Position numbers and translations under genes: made by a program. From NCBI GenBank assembly GCA_016784605.1, contig JADHUI010000011.1, positions 1 to 64,000 of the forward strand: DNA of 64,000 nucleotides, read 5' to 3'. Each line of letters starts with the position of its first letter. Position 1 is the first letter of the stretch. A model generated the notes under the pieces. That model saw only the letters and a program-made list of their open reading frames with translations, made no database searches and had not been told where the DNA came from. This DNA comes from Fidelibacterota bacterium. GTDB taxonomy: Bacteria; Fidelibacterota; Marinisomatia; Marinisomatales; UBA1611. Positions 52,274 through 61,797 of this stretch are shown here, piece by piece.

Positions 52274-53275
52274 TTAATTCCCATCTGCCTCTTGGACAAT
52301 ATAAACAAAAAAGGCCACAGAATTCGTTGAGGTAAAAAGTCCATAGCCACCTTCAATATTGCTTTCGGGCAATACATATTGATTCATGGAAATCGGATCT
52401 CCTTTATAATAATCTGCAAACGCCTGATCCGTGCTTTGAATAATCATAAGATATAATCCATAATAATTGAAAGCGAGCCAACTAAAATAGATTTCTTGTT
52501 GAGAAAAATTCCAAACTTGCGGATTGGGTCGATAATAGTTTCCATCTTCGTCTTGAAATGGCGTTCCTTTAAAAGCGATGGCTGAAAAAGATGTATCCAT
52601 AATAAAGTTGGAAGGAGAATCATCTTGGGCAATCATAATATTTCGCATCATCCCTGGTTCGGTTTCAGATTGCCATTTTACAATGAAATAAGGCATAGAT
52701 GTAAAACTAGATGTATAACAATCATCTTCTTTATATACGACTGTATCATATTTAAAAATGGATGAATCGCCGAATCCACCATAAAAAGCCATAAGTTGAT
52801 CCATGCCAAATGGATAAATATTAATCGGTTCCACGGATGTATTTTCGCCACAACGCCACAACGAATCATTGGATACACTTTCTAACTCAATGGCACTGGG
52901 AACAATTGTTTCCGAAATAATTTCATCAATGCCATCGCTTACATAAAGAGTATAGCGAACTCCTGCTTGAACAATGAGGGAATAATTATTCGTTACATAT
53001 CTACCGGGCTTTCCTTCAGCTTCCGTAAATAATATTGTGTCAGCTTCATGAATCATCATAACTGTCCCATCTTCAACCCATTTATTATTTCCTTCATGCT
53101 TCTCATTGATGGAATGAGAATAGGTAACAAATACTGTATCAAATGCTAGGGGTAAATCTGCTTCCAAATTAGCAAATACGGTTAATTTTTCTTCATATAT
53201 CCTTTCTTCGTCAATGGGTTCGCAACTCCAAATAATAAATAAAAGCATACTGATAATTTGAATCGTTTTTTTCAT
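52274..53275 (-). CDS. DUF4249-type lipoprotein (partner of TonB receptor), copy 2
   Basis: 333 residues from ATG 53275, one base after the receptor stop (TAATATG). The signal is MKKTIQIISMLLFIIWSC, Cys18. The order (KLTVFANLEADLPLAFDTVFVTYS, GTVMMIHEADTILFTEAEGKPGRYVT, GVRYTLYVSDGIDEIISETIVP) matches DUF4249. It ends LFTSTNSVAFFVYIVQEADGN, comparable to the end of copy 1 (FGIEGGYGVFGAIATDKIERI) in the IEGGYGLF block. Presumed accessory lipoprotein of the receptor upstream. Confidence 0.72.
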   Translation of the reverse strand: MKKTIQIISMLLFIIWSCEPIDEERIYEEKLTVFANLEADLPLAFDTVFVTYSHSINEKHEGNNKWVEDGTVMMIHEADTILFTEAEGKPGRYVTNNYSLIVQAGVRYTLYVSDGIDEIISETIVPSAIELESVSNDSLWRCGENTSVEPINIYPFGMDQLMAFYGGFGDSSIFKYDTVVYKEDDCYTSSFTSMPYFIVKWQSETEPGMMRNIMIAQDDSPSNFIMDTSFSAIAFKGTPFQDEDGNYYRPNPQVWNFSQQEIYFSWLAFNYYGLYLMIIQSTDQAFADYYKGDPISMNQYVLPESNIEGGYGLFTSTNSVAFFVYIVQEADGN

Positions 53276-53276
53276 A

Positions 53277-55598
53277 TTAAAATTCCACAGAAATCCCAAT
53301 GGTTGGAATAATGGGAAGTCCATTGACTCTTTTTAATTGTGGCGACCCTTCATCAGCTTCATCCACATTGGGCTCGCCCCAGTCCGGAACCCCATTTCCA
53401 TTTTCATCGTGCAACTCTTTATCCCAATCACCATCATCATCTAAGCCATTGAAGGAATTCCCGAATTCATAAAAATATCGAAATACATTTTTTTGCCAAT
53501 ACGTATTTACCACTTGAATGAAGAATTCCCCTTTGAAATATTTCGAATTGATTTTTCTTGTAAGACCCACATCCAATCGATGATAATCTGGATATCGACC
53601 TGAATTCCTTACACCTGGAATTGTTCTATAATACACATCAGCCATGGATCCACCAGGAAGATGTTCTTCATAATATCCAAGAATTGGGGTAAAGGGTTGC
53701 CCCGATTGATATGTCCATTTAAAATTTCCAGACCATTTTTGATTCAATTGAATATTCCCGATAATGTTAAAAACATGTCGCCGATCCCAATTGGTGTAAT
53801 ACTCTTTCCCATTCAATGTTTTTCTTGATAAAGACCATGCATAACTCACCCAGCCATTCACACGACCTGCTTCTTTTTGAAGAAAAAACTCTCCTCCGTA
53901 GGCATATCCGTCACCCACATCCACAAGCGAATCTAAATTTTCACTCGACATTTCATCGTCTTCTGTTGAACGTGAATCCACAAAAGTTAAAATATTCTTT
54001 AAACTTTTATAATACCCTTCAATTTGAAGATGAATATTATTGTCAAAATATTCTTCATATCCAACGACATATTGTTTGGCTGATGCAGGTTCAATCGATT
54101 CGTCCACAGCAAACCAAGCATCCAAGATTTTGGGATTAAAATCATCTTGAATTGTTTCCATGAATTGATGGTATTGTCCAATAGAAAAATTGAGATACCT
54201 TGAATCTGTTAATAAATATTTTACAGCAAGTCTTGGATCATGGAAAATAGATTCTTTGCTGTTACCGTAATATTCTAATCTATACCCAGGCTCTAACATT
54301 AAAGAGGGGCTTACCCAATATTTCATTTTTAGATAGGTTGCGAGCTCTTGGGTTTTCGTCACGGATTTATATAATTCTCGCCCAAAACCATTCGCCGAAT
54401 AAACAAAAGCTAAATCTTTATATTCTAATCCAAATTTAATGTGTGTTTTTTGAGACATAAACCATGTCCAATCAGACCGAAATGTCATATCATCGATATA
54501 ATCTTTTTCATTGATACCTGATTCGCCACCCAAACCAAATAAAATATCAAATCGACTTTTAGCCACTAATGTATTTGCCACTAATCGTTGACTAAATAGT
54601 TTTCTATAATTCAGGCTAATGGTTTCATTTCCCCATTTTCCTTCCAACTGAAATTCATCCCAATACAAATCATCCGTTCCTGCATACCAACTAATCGAAA
54701 CGCGATCTTGAGATGTTATATCTTGGAATATATGCCCTTGTAAATCCCAAAAGTAATAAGGGAATTCCAATTTTGTTCCTTTAAATACTTGGTCAAAATA
54801 CGTCCGTCGTCCAGCTGCCAGCCAAGCCCCTTTACCAATGGGACCTTCCAATGTAGATTGAAAAGATAAAAGAGATAAGGACGATTTCCCGGTGAAAGAT
54901 TTTTGATTTCCATCTCTGCTACGCACATTCAAAACAGCCGATAATCGACCTCCATAATCAGCATTAAATCCGCCTTTCATTAGATCAGCTTCCTTAATAG
55001 CGTCTAGGATAAAACTTGAGAAAAATCCCCCTACATGGGATGGATTATAAACCGTTATACCATCTAATAAAATGAGATTTTGATCGGAATTTCCTCCACG
55101 AATGATAAGCCCAGTACTAAATTCGGATTCGGTTAATACGCCTGGAAGTGCCTGTAATGTTCGGAACAAATCTGCTTCCCCCACTTGTGGGACTGTTTTC
55201 AATTGACGCACATTTAAATTGGTGCGACTGATTTGAATATTCATTTTTCTTTCAAGCTTCTCAGCGGTTACGTCAATGCTTGATAATTCAATCAGTGTGG
55301 GAATTAATTCAATATCCAAAATGACTTTTCCCAATTCTTGCATTTGGATGAGTTCTAATTTTGAGTCAAATCCAAGATAAGAAATGAGTAATTCATATTC
55401 CCCGTGTGGGATATCTGATAAAACAAAATACCCGTTTTCATCTGTTGCAGTTCCGATGGATGTTCCTTTTAAGTAAACATTCGCACCTATCAAAGATTCG
55501 CGGGATGTTTCATCATACACAAAACCGGAAATAATGCCATCTTGAGCATGAGTACTTGTTATAAATAATATGAATATTAATGTAAAAATTCTGTGCAT
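53277..55598 (-). CDS. TonB-dependent receptor with carboxypeptidase-regulatory-like domain, copy 2
   Basis: 773 residues with signal peptide (RIFTLIFILFITSTHAQ). A CarboxypepD_reg-like domain (IISGFVYDETSRESLIGANVYL) is followed by a plug (QVGEADLFRTLQALPGVLTESEFSTGLIIRGGNSDQNLILLDGITVYNPSHVGGFFSS) and barrel ending IPTIGISVEF. It is clearly paralogous to the 47914-50379 receptor over domain and plug (GTSIGTATDENGYFVL; DGITVYNP). An Asp/Gly-rich loop near the end (DEDGDWDKE-like, GNGVPDWGEPNVDEADEG) may bind calcium. Substrate unknown. Confidence 0.88.
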   Translation of the reverse strand: MHRIFTLIFILFITSTHAQDGIISGFVYDETSRESLIGANVYLKGTSIGTATDENGYFVLSDIPHGEYELLISYLGFDSKLELIQMQELGKVILDIELIPTLIELSSIDVTAEKLERKMNIQISRTNLNVRQLKTVPQVGEADLFRTLQALPGVLTESEFSTGLIIRGGNSDQNLILLDGITVYNPSHVGGFFSSFILDAIKEADLMKGGFNADYGGRLSAVLNVRSRDGNQKSFTGKSSLSLLSFQSTLEGPIGKGAWLAAGRRTYFDQVFKGTKLEFPYYFWDLQGHIFQDITSQDRVSISWYAGTDDLYWDEFQLEGKWGNETISLNYRKLFSQRLVANTLVAKSRFDILFGLGGESGINEKDYIDDMTFRSDWTWFMSQKTHIKFGLEYKDLAFVYSANGFGRELYKSVTKTQELATYLKMKYWVSPSLMLEPGYRLEYYGNSKESIFHDPRLAVKYLLTDSRYLNFSIGQYHQFMETIQDDFNPKILDAWFAVDESIEPASAKQYVVGYEEYFDNNIHLQIEGYYKSLKNILTFVDSRSTEDDEMSSENLDSLVDVGDGYAYGGEFFLQKEAGRVNGWVSYAWSLSRKTLNGKEYYTNWDRRHVFNIIGNIQLNQKWSGNFKWTYQSGQPFTPILGYYEEHLPGGSMADVYYRTIPGVRNSGRYPDYHRLDVGLTRKINSKYFKGEFFIQVVNTYWQKNVFRYFYEFGNSFNGLDDDGDWDKELHDENGNGVPDWGEPNVDEADEGSPQLKRVNGLPIIPTIGISVEF

Positions 55599-55639
55599 AC
55601 TTTTAATACGGGCGATGAAAAGTCATTACTCAAATGAAG

Positions 55640-57832
55640 CTATAGGGAAAATAAATATTGAAATTTCAAATAAGCTTGAGTTGAAGAAGATATAAATTGA
55701 TTCGATTGTTCATATTGGAGGCTTGCACCCACATAAAATATAGTAAACGGATTTGGTTGATAGCTCAATAATGGTTGTATATCAATCGTTTTATAATAGT
55801 CTTGATATTCCGTCACAATCCTAAAATTCGTTGCCGATGTAAATTGATACGATAATCGAAGTCGCCCAATGAGTACAGAATAAATTTCTTCATCAGTATC
55901 TTCCAGTGCTGAACGAGAATAAACGACAAATGGTTTAATACTTATTTTTTCGTTTGGCTTTATATCCATCCAAAAACTCATTGATTTGTTGATAGCTTGA
56001 AATGGATTAGAAGGATCGCGAATAATTTCCCTTCCCATAGATGGCCCCATACCTAAATGAAACTTGTCGCTAAATTTAGAATTCCACATTAGGCTTAAAT
56101 GATAATTATTCTTTAAAGTGTCACCCGCATAAAATTCAGAATTAGGCATAAAATCCGCGCTCACATTGTTTTGACCTTTAAATTTCCCACTCACCGTTGC
56201 GTAAAGCCAATCTTCATACCATTGGTCTCCGGCATGATTATAAACACGCCCCATTCCGACCAAAGCAAATAAATGTTCAATATATTCATTTTCTGGCCAA
56301 AATTGCCTATATATATTCCCACTCATTTGTTTTTTATCATTTAGGGAAAGATAGCCATTATCCACGCGAAAAGTTGGGCTTTTAGTCACATACATTAATG
56401 TTCCTCCCCAATTTCGTCCATGACGCTCTAAACTTGTATAAGTCGCATTTCCTGTGAATGATTCTCCATCCAAGTCAGTTGTGAAATTATTTCCCTGGAA
56501 ATAGCCTCCGGTTAAACCACTTTCTACCGTGAGTAATGTATCTGATAATTCTTGGGTGGATGATGCAAAATATTGCCAATCTAAATTCCATTTATCCCCA
56601 AATCGAAATACACCATCAGCACCCAACATTTGACCCAATCCATCTCCATATCGACGATCCGTTATAATGCCCCCAATATAGCTTCCTGGTTTTAATGAAT
56701 GCTTTGTTCGAAAAATATTAGACAAACTTTCTCCTACACCAACCGTGGTACCAAATTCTGTAAAAGGAACAATCAAATAAGTGTCTTCATCTTGTGCCCC
56801 TAAATAACCAAATTGTGTTTTTCCAAATTGTCCCATTATTTTTGCCGCTACTTTTGGATTATTAATGGATCGCGTATAAACAGCCCGTACCTTTGGTTTC
56901 CAACCGTATGAACCTGTTCCAAATAAATCAATCCCTTCATTGAAAAATGGACGTGATTCTGAATAAGATAACGCCGCACGTTTATTCACATCAATTCTAG
57001 CTTGATCTGATTCAATTTGACTAAAATCCGGATTGATGGTTATTTCCGCTGTTACATTTGTTCCAATGGGGATTTTTAGACCCATACCCAAATTTGTATC
57101 AAACGTGTCATCTTCTTTAAACCCTGTGGCACTTGGTAATAATTCAATCGGTGATCGTCCACCAATCCCTTCTAACCCATACAAATGTCCCAATTGGCAT
57201 AATTCACATCCATTATTTCGATCATAAGGTGTCCAAGATAATTGTCTTCGACTATCAGAACGTGAAATAGTTCTGAAAAAAGCAATTCGCCAATGGTATT
57301 TATCCGATTCTTGAAAACGAAGGCTGGAAAAGGGAATGGACATTTCAACTTCGAATCCTTGATCTGTTAATCTTCCAGCTGATGTCCAAATTGCATCCCA
57401 ATCCATTTTTTCTGAATTAATCATCTTTTGACCATCAGCTTGATTTCCAAACGGATTAACCATAAATAGATTTCCCATGACACCATCATTTTGGGTGTCT
57501 AAAATAATGCCAACCATATCATCGGCAAAAATATCATCCCGTTTGGATAAATGTGCACGGACTAGCTTCGGGTCATCAAATGCTTTAAAAGATACATAAA
57601 GATTTTCAGAGTCAAAGGTTGCGCGCACTTCAGTCTCAACTAAAGGAGAAATATTTTCACCGGGCATCACTTCTATAAAATCGGAAAAAATTTGTACACC
57701 CGCCCATTCGTCTGCATCAATGATTCCATCAACCGAAATGGGTATTGTATTTCGTGATATTGTGATGGATTTTTCTGCCCAAATACACGTGTTAATAAAT
57801 ATGAAAATGAGAAAGATATTTTTTTTATTCAT
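55640..57832 (-). CDS. DUF5916 outer-membrane protein with N-terminal CBM9-like domain
   Basis: 730 residues with a signal peptide (KNIFLIFIFINTCIWA). Residues 25-210 form a CBM9-like sandwich (PISVDGIIDADEWAG, VRATFDSENLYVSFKAFDDP, DDMVGIILDTQNDG). From about 225 the DUF5916 region begins (ITINPDFSQIESDQARIDVNKRAALSYSESRPFFNEG) and forms a large barrel ending FLKFQYLFSL. Such proteins are common next to TonB receptors in FCB bacteria; role unknown, perhaps glycan or peptide binding/transport. Confidence 0.88.
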   Translation of the reverse strand: MNKKNIFLIFIFINTCIWAEKSITISRNTIPISVDGIIDADEWAGVQIFSDFIEVMPGENISPLVETEVRATFDSENLYVSFKAFDDPKLVRAHLSKRDDIFADDMVGIILDTQNDGVMGNLFMVNPFGNQADGQKMINSEKMDWDAIWTSAGRLTDQGFEVEMSIPFSSLRFQESDKYHWRIAFFRTISRSDSRRQLSWTPYDRNNGCELCQLGHLYGLEGIGGRSPIELLPSATGFKEDDTFDTNLGMGLKIPIGTNVTAEITINPDFSQIESDQARIDVNKRAALSYSESRPFFNEGIDLFGTGSYGWKPKVRAVYTRSINNPKVAAKIMGQFGKTQFGYLGAQDEDTYLIVPFTEFGTTVGVGESLSNIFRTKHSLKPGSYIGGIITDRRYGDGLGQMLGADGVFRFGDKWNLDWQYFASSTQELSDTLLTVESGLTGGYFQGNNFTTDLDGESFTGNATYTSLERHGRNWGGTLMYVTKSPTFRVDNGYLSLNDKKQMSGNIYRQFWPENEYIEHLFALVGMGRVYNHAGDQWYEDWLYATVSGKFKGQNNVSADFMPNSEFYAGDTLKNNYHLSLMWNSKFSDKFHLGMGPSMGREIIRDPSNPFQAINKSMSFWMDIKPNEKISIKPFVVYSRSALEDTDEEIYSVLIGRLRLSYQFTSATNFRIVTEYQDYYKTIDIQPLLSYQPNPFTIFYVGASLQYEQSNQFISSSTQAYLKFQYLFSL

Positions 57833-57923
57833 AGATTAATTTGACAATGAGTCCCTTTATTGGTTGTCATGAAAATCATAATTGACATCCCTTTGTTTAT
57901 TATGATTGATTCAAGCCTTGAAG

Positions 57924-58784
57924 TTACAAGGAATCATTCGAAGACGCTTTTAAATCATTGAGCCTTTTAGAATAAAATTCAATTTTATCGGTCATCTCCC
58001 GTGTATGATTTTGATGATGCCTTTTTAATGCTCCTGAAAGAAATATATTACATTTTTTTATTAATGTTTCTAGGACAGCTCTTTCATTCAATTGAGATAA
58101 AAGTGAATTTTCTAAAATATGAGATAGTGCTTTTATACGATAAAGTTCAATTTTATTTGTCTGCAATGATAATTGATCTTTATGTCCGCCATATTTTTCG
58201 ACTAAGGGTTCATCCACAAATAATATGGGAAATTGCGATGTTACTTTTAACCATAAGTCATAATCCTCACAAATAGGAAAAGTAGTATCAAAATAGCCAA
58301 TCGAATGAATTAATTCTTTTTTCATCAAAACAGTTGATGGTGAAATAAGGCATCTTTCCAAATTTTTATTAAATACCCACCCACCATACTTTTTATGTTT
58401 TTTCATTTGGTTGATTCTTTTACCATTTCGGATCCATAGCTCATCGGTATGACAAAATACTGTTTTAGCCTTTTTTCCAATCTCATTTTTTTGCCGAGCC
58501 AGTTTATTGGATTTCCACTCATCATCCGAATCAAGGAATGCTAACCAATTTCCTTGAGCGGCTTTTATTCCAATATTTCTGGCATGGCTTACACCACAAT
58601 TTTCTGTTGAAATGGTTCTTATTCGAGAATTATATTTTTTTAATACATTGCGTGTATCGTCCGTGGAACCATCATTAATAATAATAATTTCGAATGGTAA
58701 ACTTGTTTGATTTAATACAGAATCAATGGCGCGTGAAATTAAATGTGCTCTATTATATGTTGGGATTATGACGGAAATTTTCAT
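57924..58784 (-). CDS. Family 2 glycosyltransferase
   Basis: 286 residues. The GT-A nucleotide-sugar fold is clear: ISVIIPTYNRAHLISRAIDSVLNQ, FEIIIINDGSTDDT, GNWLAFLDSDDEWKSNKL (DSD metal site) and CEDYDLWLKV (ED near the acceptor site). It transfers a sugar to a glycan or lipid acceptor; the acceptor is unknown. There is no signal or membrane segment, so it is cytoplasmic. It is isolated from other sugar genes in this window. Confidence 0.92.
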   Translation of the reverse strand: MKISVIIPTYNRAHLISRAIDSVLNQTSLPFEIIIINDGSTDDTRNVLKKYNSRIRTISTENCGVSHARNIGIKAAQGNWLAFLDSDDEWKSNKLARQKNEIGKKAKTVFCHTDELWIRNGKRINQMKKHKKYGGWVFNKNLERCLISPSTVLMKKELIHSIGYFDTTFPICEDYDLWLKVTSQFPILFVDEPLVEKYGGHKDQLSLQTNKIELYRIKALSHILENSLLSQLNERAVLETLIKKCNIFLSGALKRHHQNHTREMTDKIEFYSKRLNDLKASSNDSL

Positions 58785-58952
58785 AAGGTGTTTCCTCGAG
58801 AGAAATTAGATCATATCTAAAAATAATGTGTCAATTATTGTTACATGTGTTACAGTTTGAAAATTGACCTTTTTTCACTACTAATCATCATTTTTTATTA
58901 TATTCATCCCGATTTGAGGCAAGAGGTTGGTAATTTTCCCTAAAGAAAGCGG

Positions 58953-59333
58953 ATGAGTGTATTAAAAAATAAATCAGTTCTCGTCATAGAAAGCGATGAA
59001 CTAATCTTAAATAATTTATCTTCTCGGTTAAAAAAACGGGAAATGATCGTTATAACAGCGGACGACGGCTATGACGGTTATACCCGCGCCTGCACTGAAT
59101 TTCCTGATTTTATCGTTACCGATGATTTGCTTCCATCTATGAGCGGTTTCCGTTTATCACGCTTATTAAAATTTGACGAACGCTATAAAAATATCCCCAT
59201 TATACTCATCAGTTCTACACCCGAAAATGGAAATAATACACTCCACACACAAGCGGGAGTTGATAAACTTTTCTACAAACCATTTCGATTTAGTGATTTA
59301 CTATTATCCTTAGAAGAATTGGGGGAGAAATGA
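58953..59333 (+). CDS. Single-domain response regulator
   Basis: 126 residues, a receiver domain only: VLVIESDELILNNLSSRL, phospho-acceptor Asp in FPDFIVTDDLLPSMSGF, Ser in ILISSTPE and Lys in KLFYKPF. The acidic pair after beta-1 is Glu-Ser in place of Asp-Asp. It is the first gene of the pilus operon and overlaps pilD by ATGA. It may act like PilG/PilH-type receivers or tune pilus assembly; inferred from context. Confidence 0.8.
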   Translation: MSVLKNKSVLVIESDELILNNLSSRLKKREMIVITADDGYDGYTRACTEFPDFIVTDDLLPSMSGFRLSRLLKFDERYKNIPIILISSTPENGNNTLHTQAGVDKLFYKPFRFSDLLLSLEELGEK

Positions 59334-60127
59334 TTCCTTCGATTGAACTTTACCCTATTTTATTTTTCCTTTTCGGATCAATTGTTGGCAGTTTTCTCAA
59401 TGTTGTTATTTGGCGTGTTCCTAGAAATGAATCCATTATAGCGCCACCATCTCATTGTCCTTCTTGCAATACTCATATCGCTCCTTATGATAATATTCCC
59501 ATGTTAAGTTGGCTCATTCTTGGCGGAAAATGTCGTCAATGCAAACAAGAAATATCGTCTCGGTATTTCATTGTAGAATTCATAACAGGATTATTAACCG
59601 TATTGATGGTATCCACTTACGGGATCTCCAACGAACTATATATCAACCTTATTCTTGTTTATATGTTAATTGCTATCACGTACATTGATTTTGATCATTA
59701 TATTATTCCAAATGAATTTATACTTATGGGGATTGGCGTTGTTTTTGCAGCGCACGTTTTTGAATGGCTGCCCATAACAATAATGGAAGGCGTCTATGGT
59801 GCTTTGACTTTTGGAGGATTCCTTTTTGGGATAGGTCAAGTAGGCTCATTGATTTTAAAAAAAGACAGTATGGGGTTTGGCGATGTAAAACTCGGTCTCG
59901 TTTTAGGTGGGTTACTAGGACTAGAGTTGGCAGTTTTAGCGCTGTTTTTATCTTTTATCATTTCCGCACTATTTACTTTAGTGGGAGTAACATTATTTAA
60001 AATGGAAGGAAAAGGTAAAATACCCTTTGGCCCATTTATGGCCGCTGCAACAGTTGTTGTTTTTCTTACCCGAACTGCCGGTGGTGGGAATTCTATTTTA
60101 AACTGGTATTTTACAACAATGTTCTAA
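59330..60127 (+). CDS. pilD: Prepilin peptidase/N-methyltransferase
   Basis: 265 residues. The N-terminal methylase part holds the two zinc Cys pairs (HCPSCNTHI; CRQCKQEISSRY). The aspartyl protease residues are in AITYIDFDHYIIPNEF and GFGDVKLGLVLGGLLG. Six to eight membrane helices. It cleaves and methylates prepilins in the inner membrane. It starts in an ATGA overlap with the receiver gene and ends 1 bp before pilB. Confidence 0.95.
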   Translation: MIPSIELYPILFFLFGSIVGSFLNVVIWRVPRNESIIAPPSHCPSCNTHIAPYDNIPMLSWLILGGKCRQCKQEISSRYFIVEFITGLLTVLMVSTYGISNELYINLILVYMLIAITYIDFDHYIIPNEFILMGIGVVFAAHVFEWLPITIMEGVYGALTFGGFLFGIGQVGSLILKKDSMGFGDVKLGLVLGGLLGLELAVLALFLSFIISALFTLVGVTLFKMEGKGKIPFGPFMAAATVVVFLTRTAGGGNSILNWYFTTMF

Positions 60128-60128
60128 T

Positions 60129-61796
60129 ATGGCGAAAATTGGAAAACAAGCATTAGGACATTTATTAGTCCAATCTGGGAAAATTGATGAAAACCAACTT
60201 AACGAGGCTCTTCAAGAACAAAAAAGTTCGAATGACTATTTGGGGAATGTCCTTATTAATATGGGTGCATTGGCTGAGAATGATCGCAATACCAGTCTAA
60301 GCCACCAATTAAGAATTCCTTACATCAATCTCGGTCATTATACCTTGGATAAATCCGTTTTGGCTCTCGTCCCAGAAAGGATTGTTCGAAAATTTAATGT
60401 TTTACCCTTATTCAAATTAAAAGATACATTGAATATTGCTGTTGCTGATCCTTTAGATGCTGCGCCCATTAATGCTGTTCGACAAGCGACCGGTTTAAGA
60501 GTTGATCCTATTATAGTAACTGCCATTGATTTAGGAAATGCAATTGATCTCCATTATGGGATGTCCAAATTTGTAAGTTCTAATTCCGATGATGATTCTG
60601 AACAAACTAATATGGATGATTTATTTGACGAATCACGTGTAATCGATTTAGTGGATCGGATTATTGGACAAAGTCAAAAATACCAAGCAAGTGATATTCA
60701 TATTGAACCACGAGAAGATGATATTCGAGTTCGATTTCGGATTGATGGGCGATTACAAGATTTCCAAAGTTTACCCTTATCCATTGCAAATGCCTTGATT
60801 TCACGATTAAAAATTATGGCGAGTATGGATATTGCAGAAGCACGTCGCCCTCAAGATGGACGTATTCTCTTTTTAACAAAAAACAGTCGATTGGATTTAC
60901 GTATTTCGACCTATCCAACTCTTTATGGTGAAAAATCTGTTCTTCGATTATTAAATATATCAGAAGCCATTCATTCCTTATCAGATTTAGGCTTCGAACC
61001 AAAACCACTGGAATTATATCATGATATGCAAGTGGGTGGAGAAGGAATTATTCTTATTTCTGGGCCGACTGGCAGTGGAAAAACGACCACTTTATATTCC
61101 ACATTAAATAAATTAGAAACGCCTGATGTCAATATTGTCACTATTGAAGATCCTGTAGAATATGACTTAGAAAACATTAATCAGGCACAAGTCAATTCGA
61201 AATCGGGTGTTACATTTGCTTCTGCATTGCGAGCTATTTTACGACAAGATCCGGATATCATTATGGTGGGGGAGGTTCGTGACGAAGAAACAGTTGAACT
61301 GGCCATTCGCGCCGCACTCACAGGACACCTTGTTTTTAGCACTATTCACACCAATGATGCTGCCTCTGGTTTTACTCGTTTACTCAACTGGGGAATAGAA
61401 CCTTTTCTAATTACATCCACGGTAAAAGGCATTTTAGCGCAAAGGTTAGTCCGGCGAATCTGTAATTCATGTAAAGAATCTTATGAAGCAAAACCCATCG
61501 AATTAAAAAAAGTGGGATTAGACACATCAAAACCCATGACACTTTATAGAGGAAAAGGATGTTTATCCTGCCGGAATACAGGGTTTAGTGGCCGAGTTGG
61601 AATCTATGAACTTTTAAGGATGGATGATGAGATTGCTCAACTGGTCATGGATTTGGCTCCGGGATATCTTATTCGTGAAAAAGCTATGGAGAATGGAATG
61701 GTAACTCTTCTTGAAGATGGAATAACGAAAGCAAAGCGCGGAGAAACTACATTATCTGAAGTCATTGAAACTCTTGGATCAAGACGAACAGAATAA
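60129..61796 (+). CDS. pilB: Type IV pilus assembly/type II secretion ATPase
   Basis: 555 residues. N-terminal MshEN domain (GHLLVQSGKIDENQLNEAL, PYINLGHYTLDKSVLALVPERI), then the GspE/PilB ATPase: SDIHIEPREDDIRVRFRIDGRLQ, Walker A GPTGSGKTTT near residue 312, DPDIIMVGEVRDEETVELAIRAALTGH (Walker B and His box) and the zinc pairs CNSCKESY and CLSCRNTGF. It powers pilus extension or secretion. It is 1 bp after pilD and followed at once by the sigma-54 regulator gene. Confidence 0.95.
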   Translation: MAKIGKQALGHLLVQSGKIDENQLNEALQEQKSSNDYLGNVLINMGALAENDRNTSLSHQLRIPYINLGHYTLDKSVLALVPERIVRKFNVLPLFKLKDTLNIAVADPLDAAPINAVRQATGLRVDPIIVTAIDLGNAIDLHYGMSKFVSSNSDDDSEQTNMDDLFDESRVIDLVDRIIGQSQKYQASDIHIEPREDDIRVRFRIDGRLQDFQSLPLSIANALISRLKIMASMDIAEARRPQDGRILFLTKNSRLDLRISTYPTLYGEKSVLRLLNISEAIHSLSDLGFEPKPLELYHDMQVGGEGIILISGPTGSGKTTTLYSTLNKLETPDVNIVTIEDPVEYDLENINQAQVNSKSGVTFASALRAILRQDPDIIMVGEVRDEETVELAIRAALTGHLVFSTIHTNDAASGFTRLLNWGIEPFLITSTVKGILAQRLVRRICNSCKESYEAKPIELKKVGLDTSKPMTLYRGKGCLSCRNTGFSGRVGIYELLRMDDEIAQLVMDLAPGYLIREKAMENGMVTLLEDGITKAKRGETTLSEVIETLGSRRTE

Positions 61797-61797
61797 T

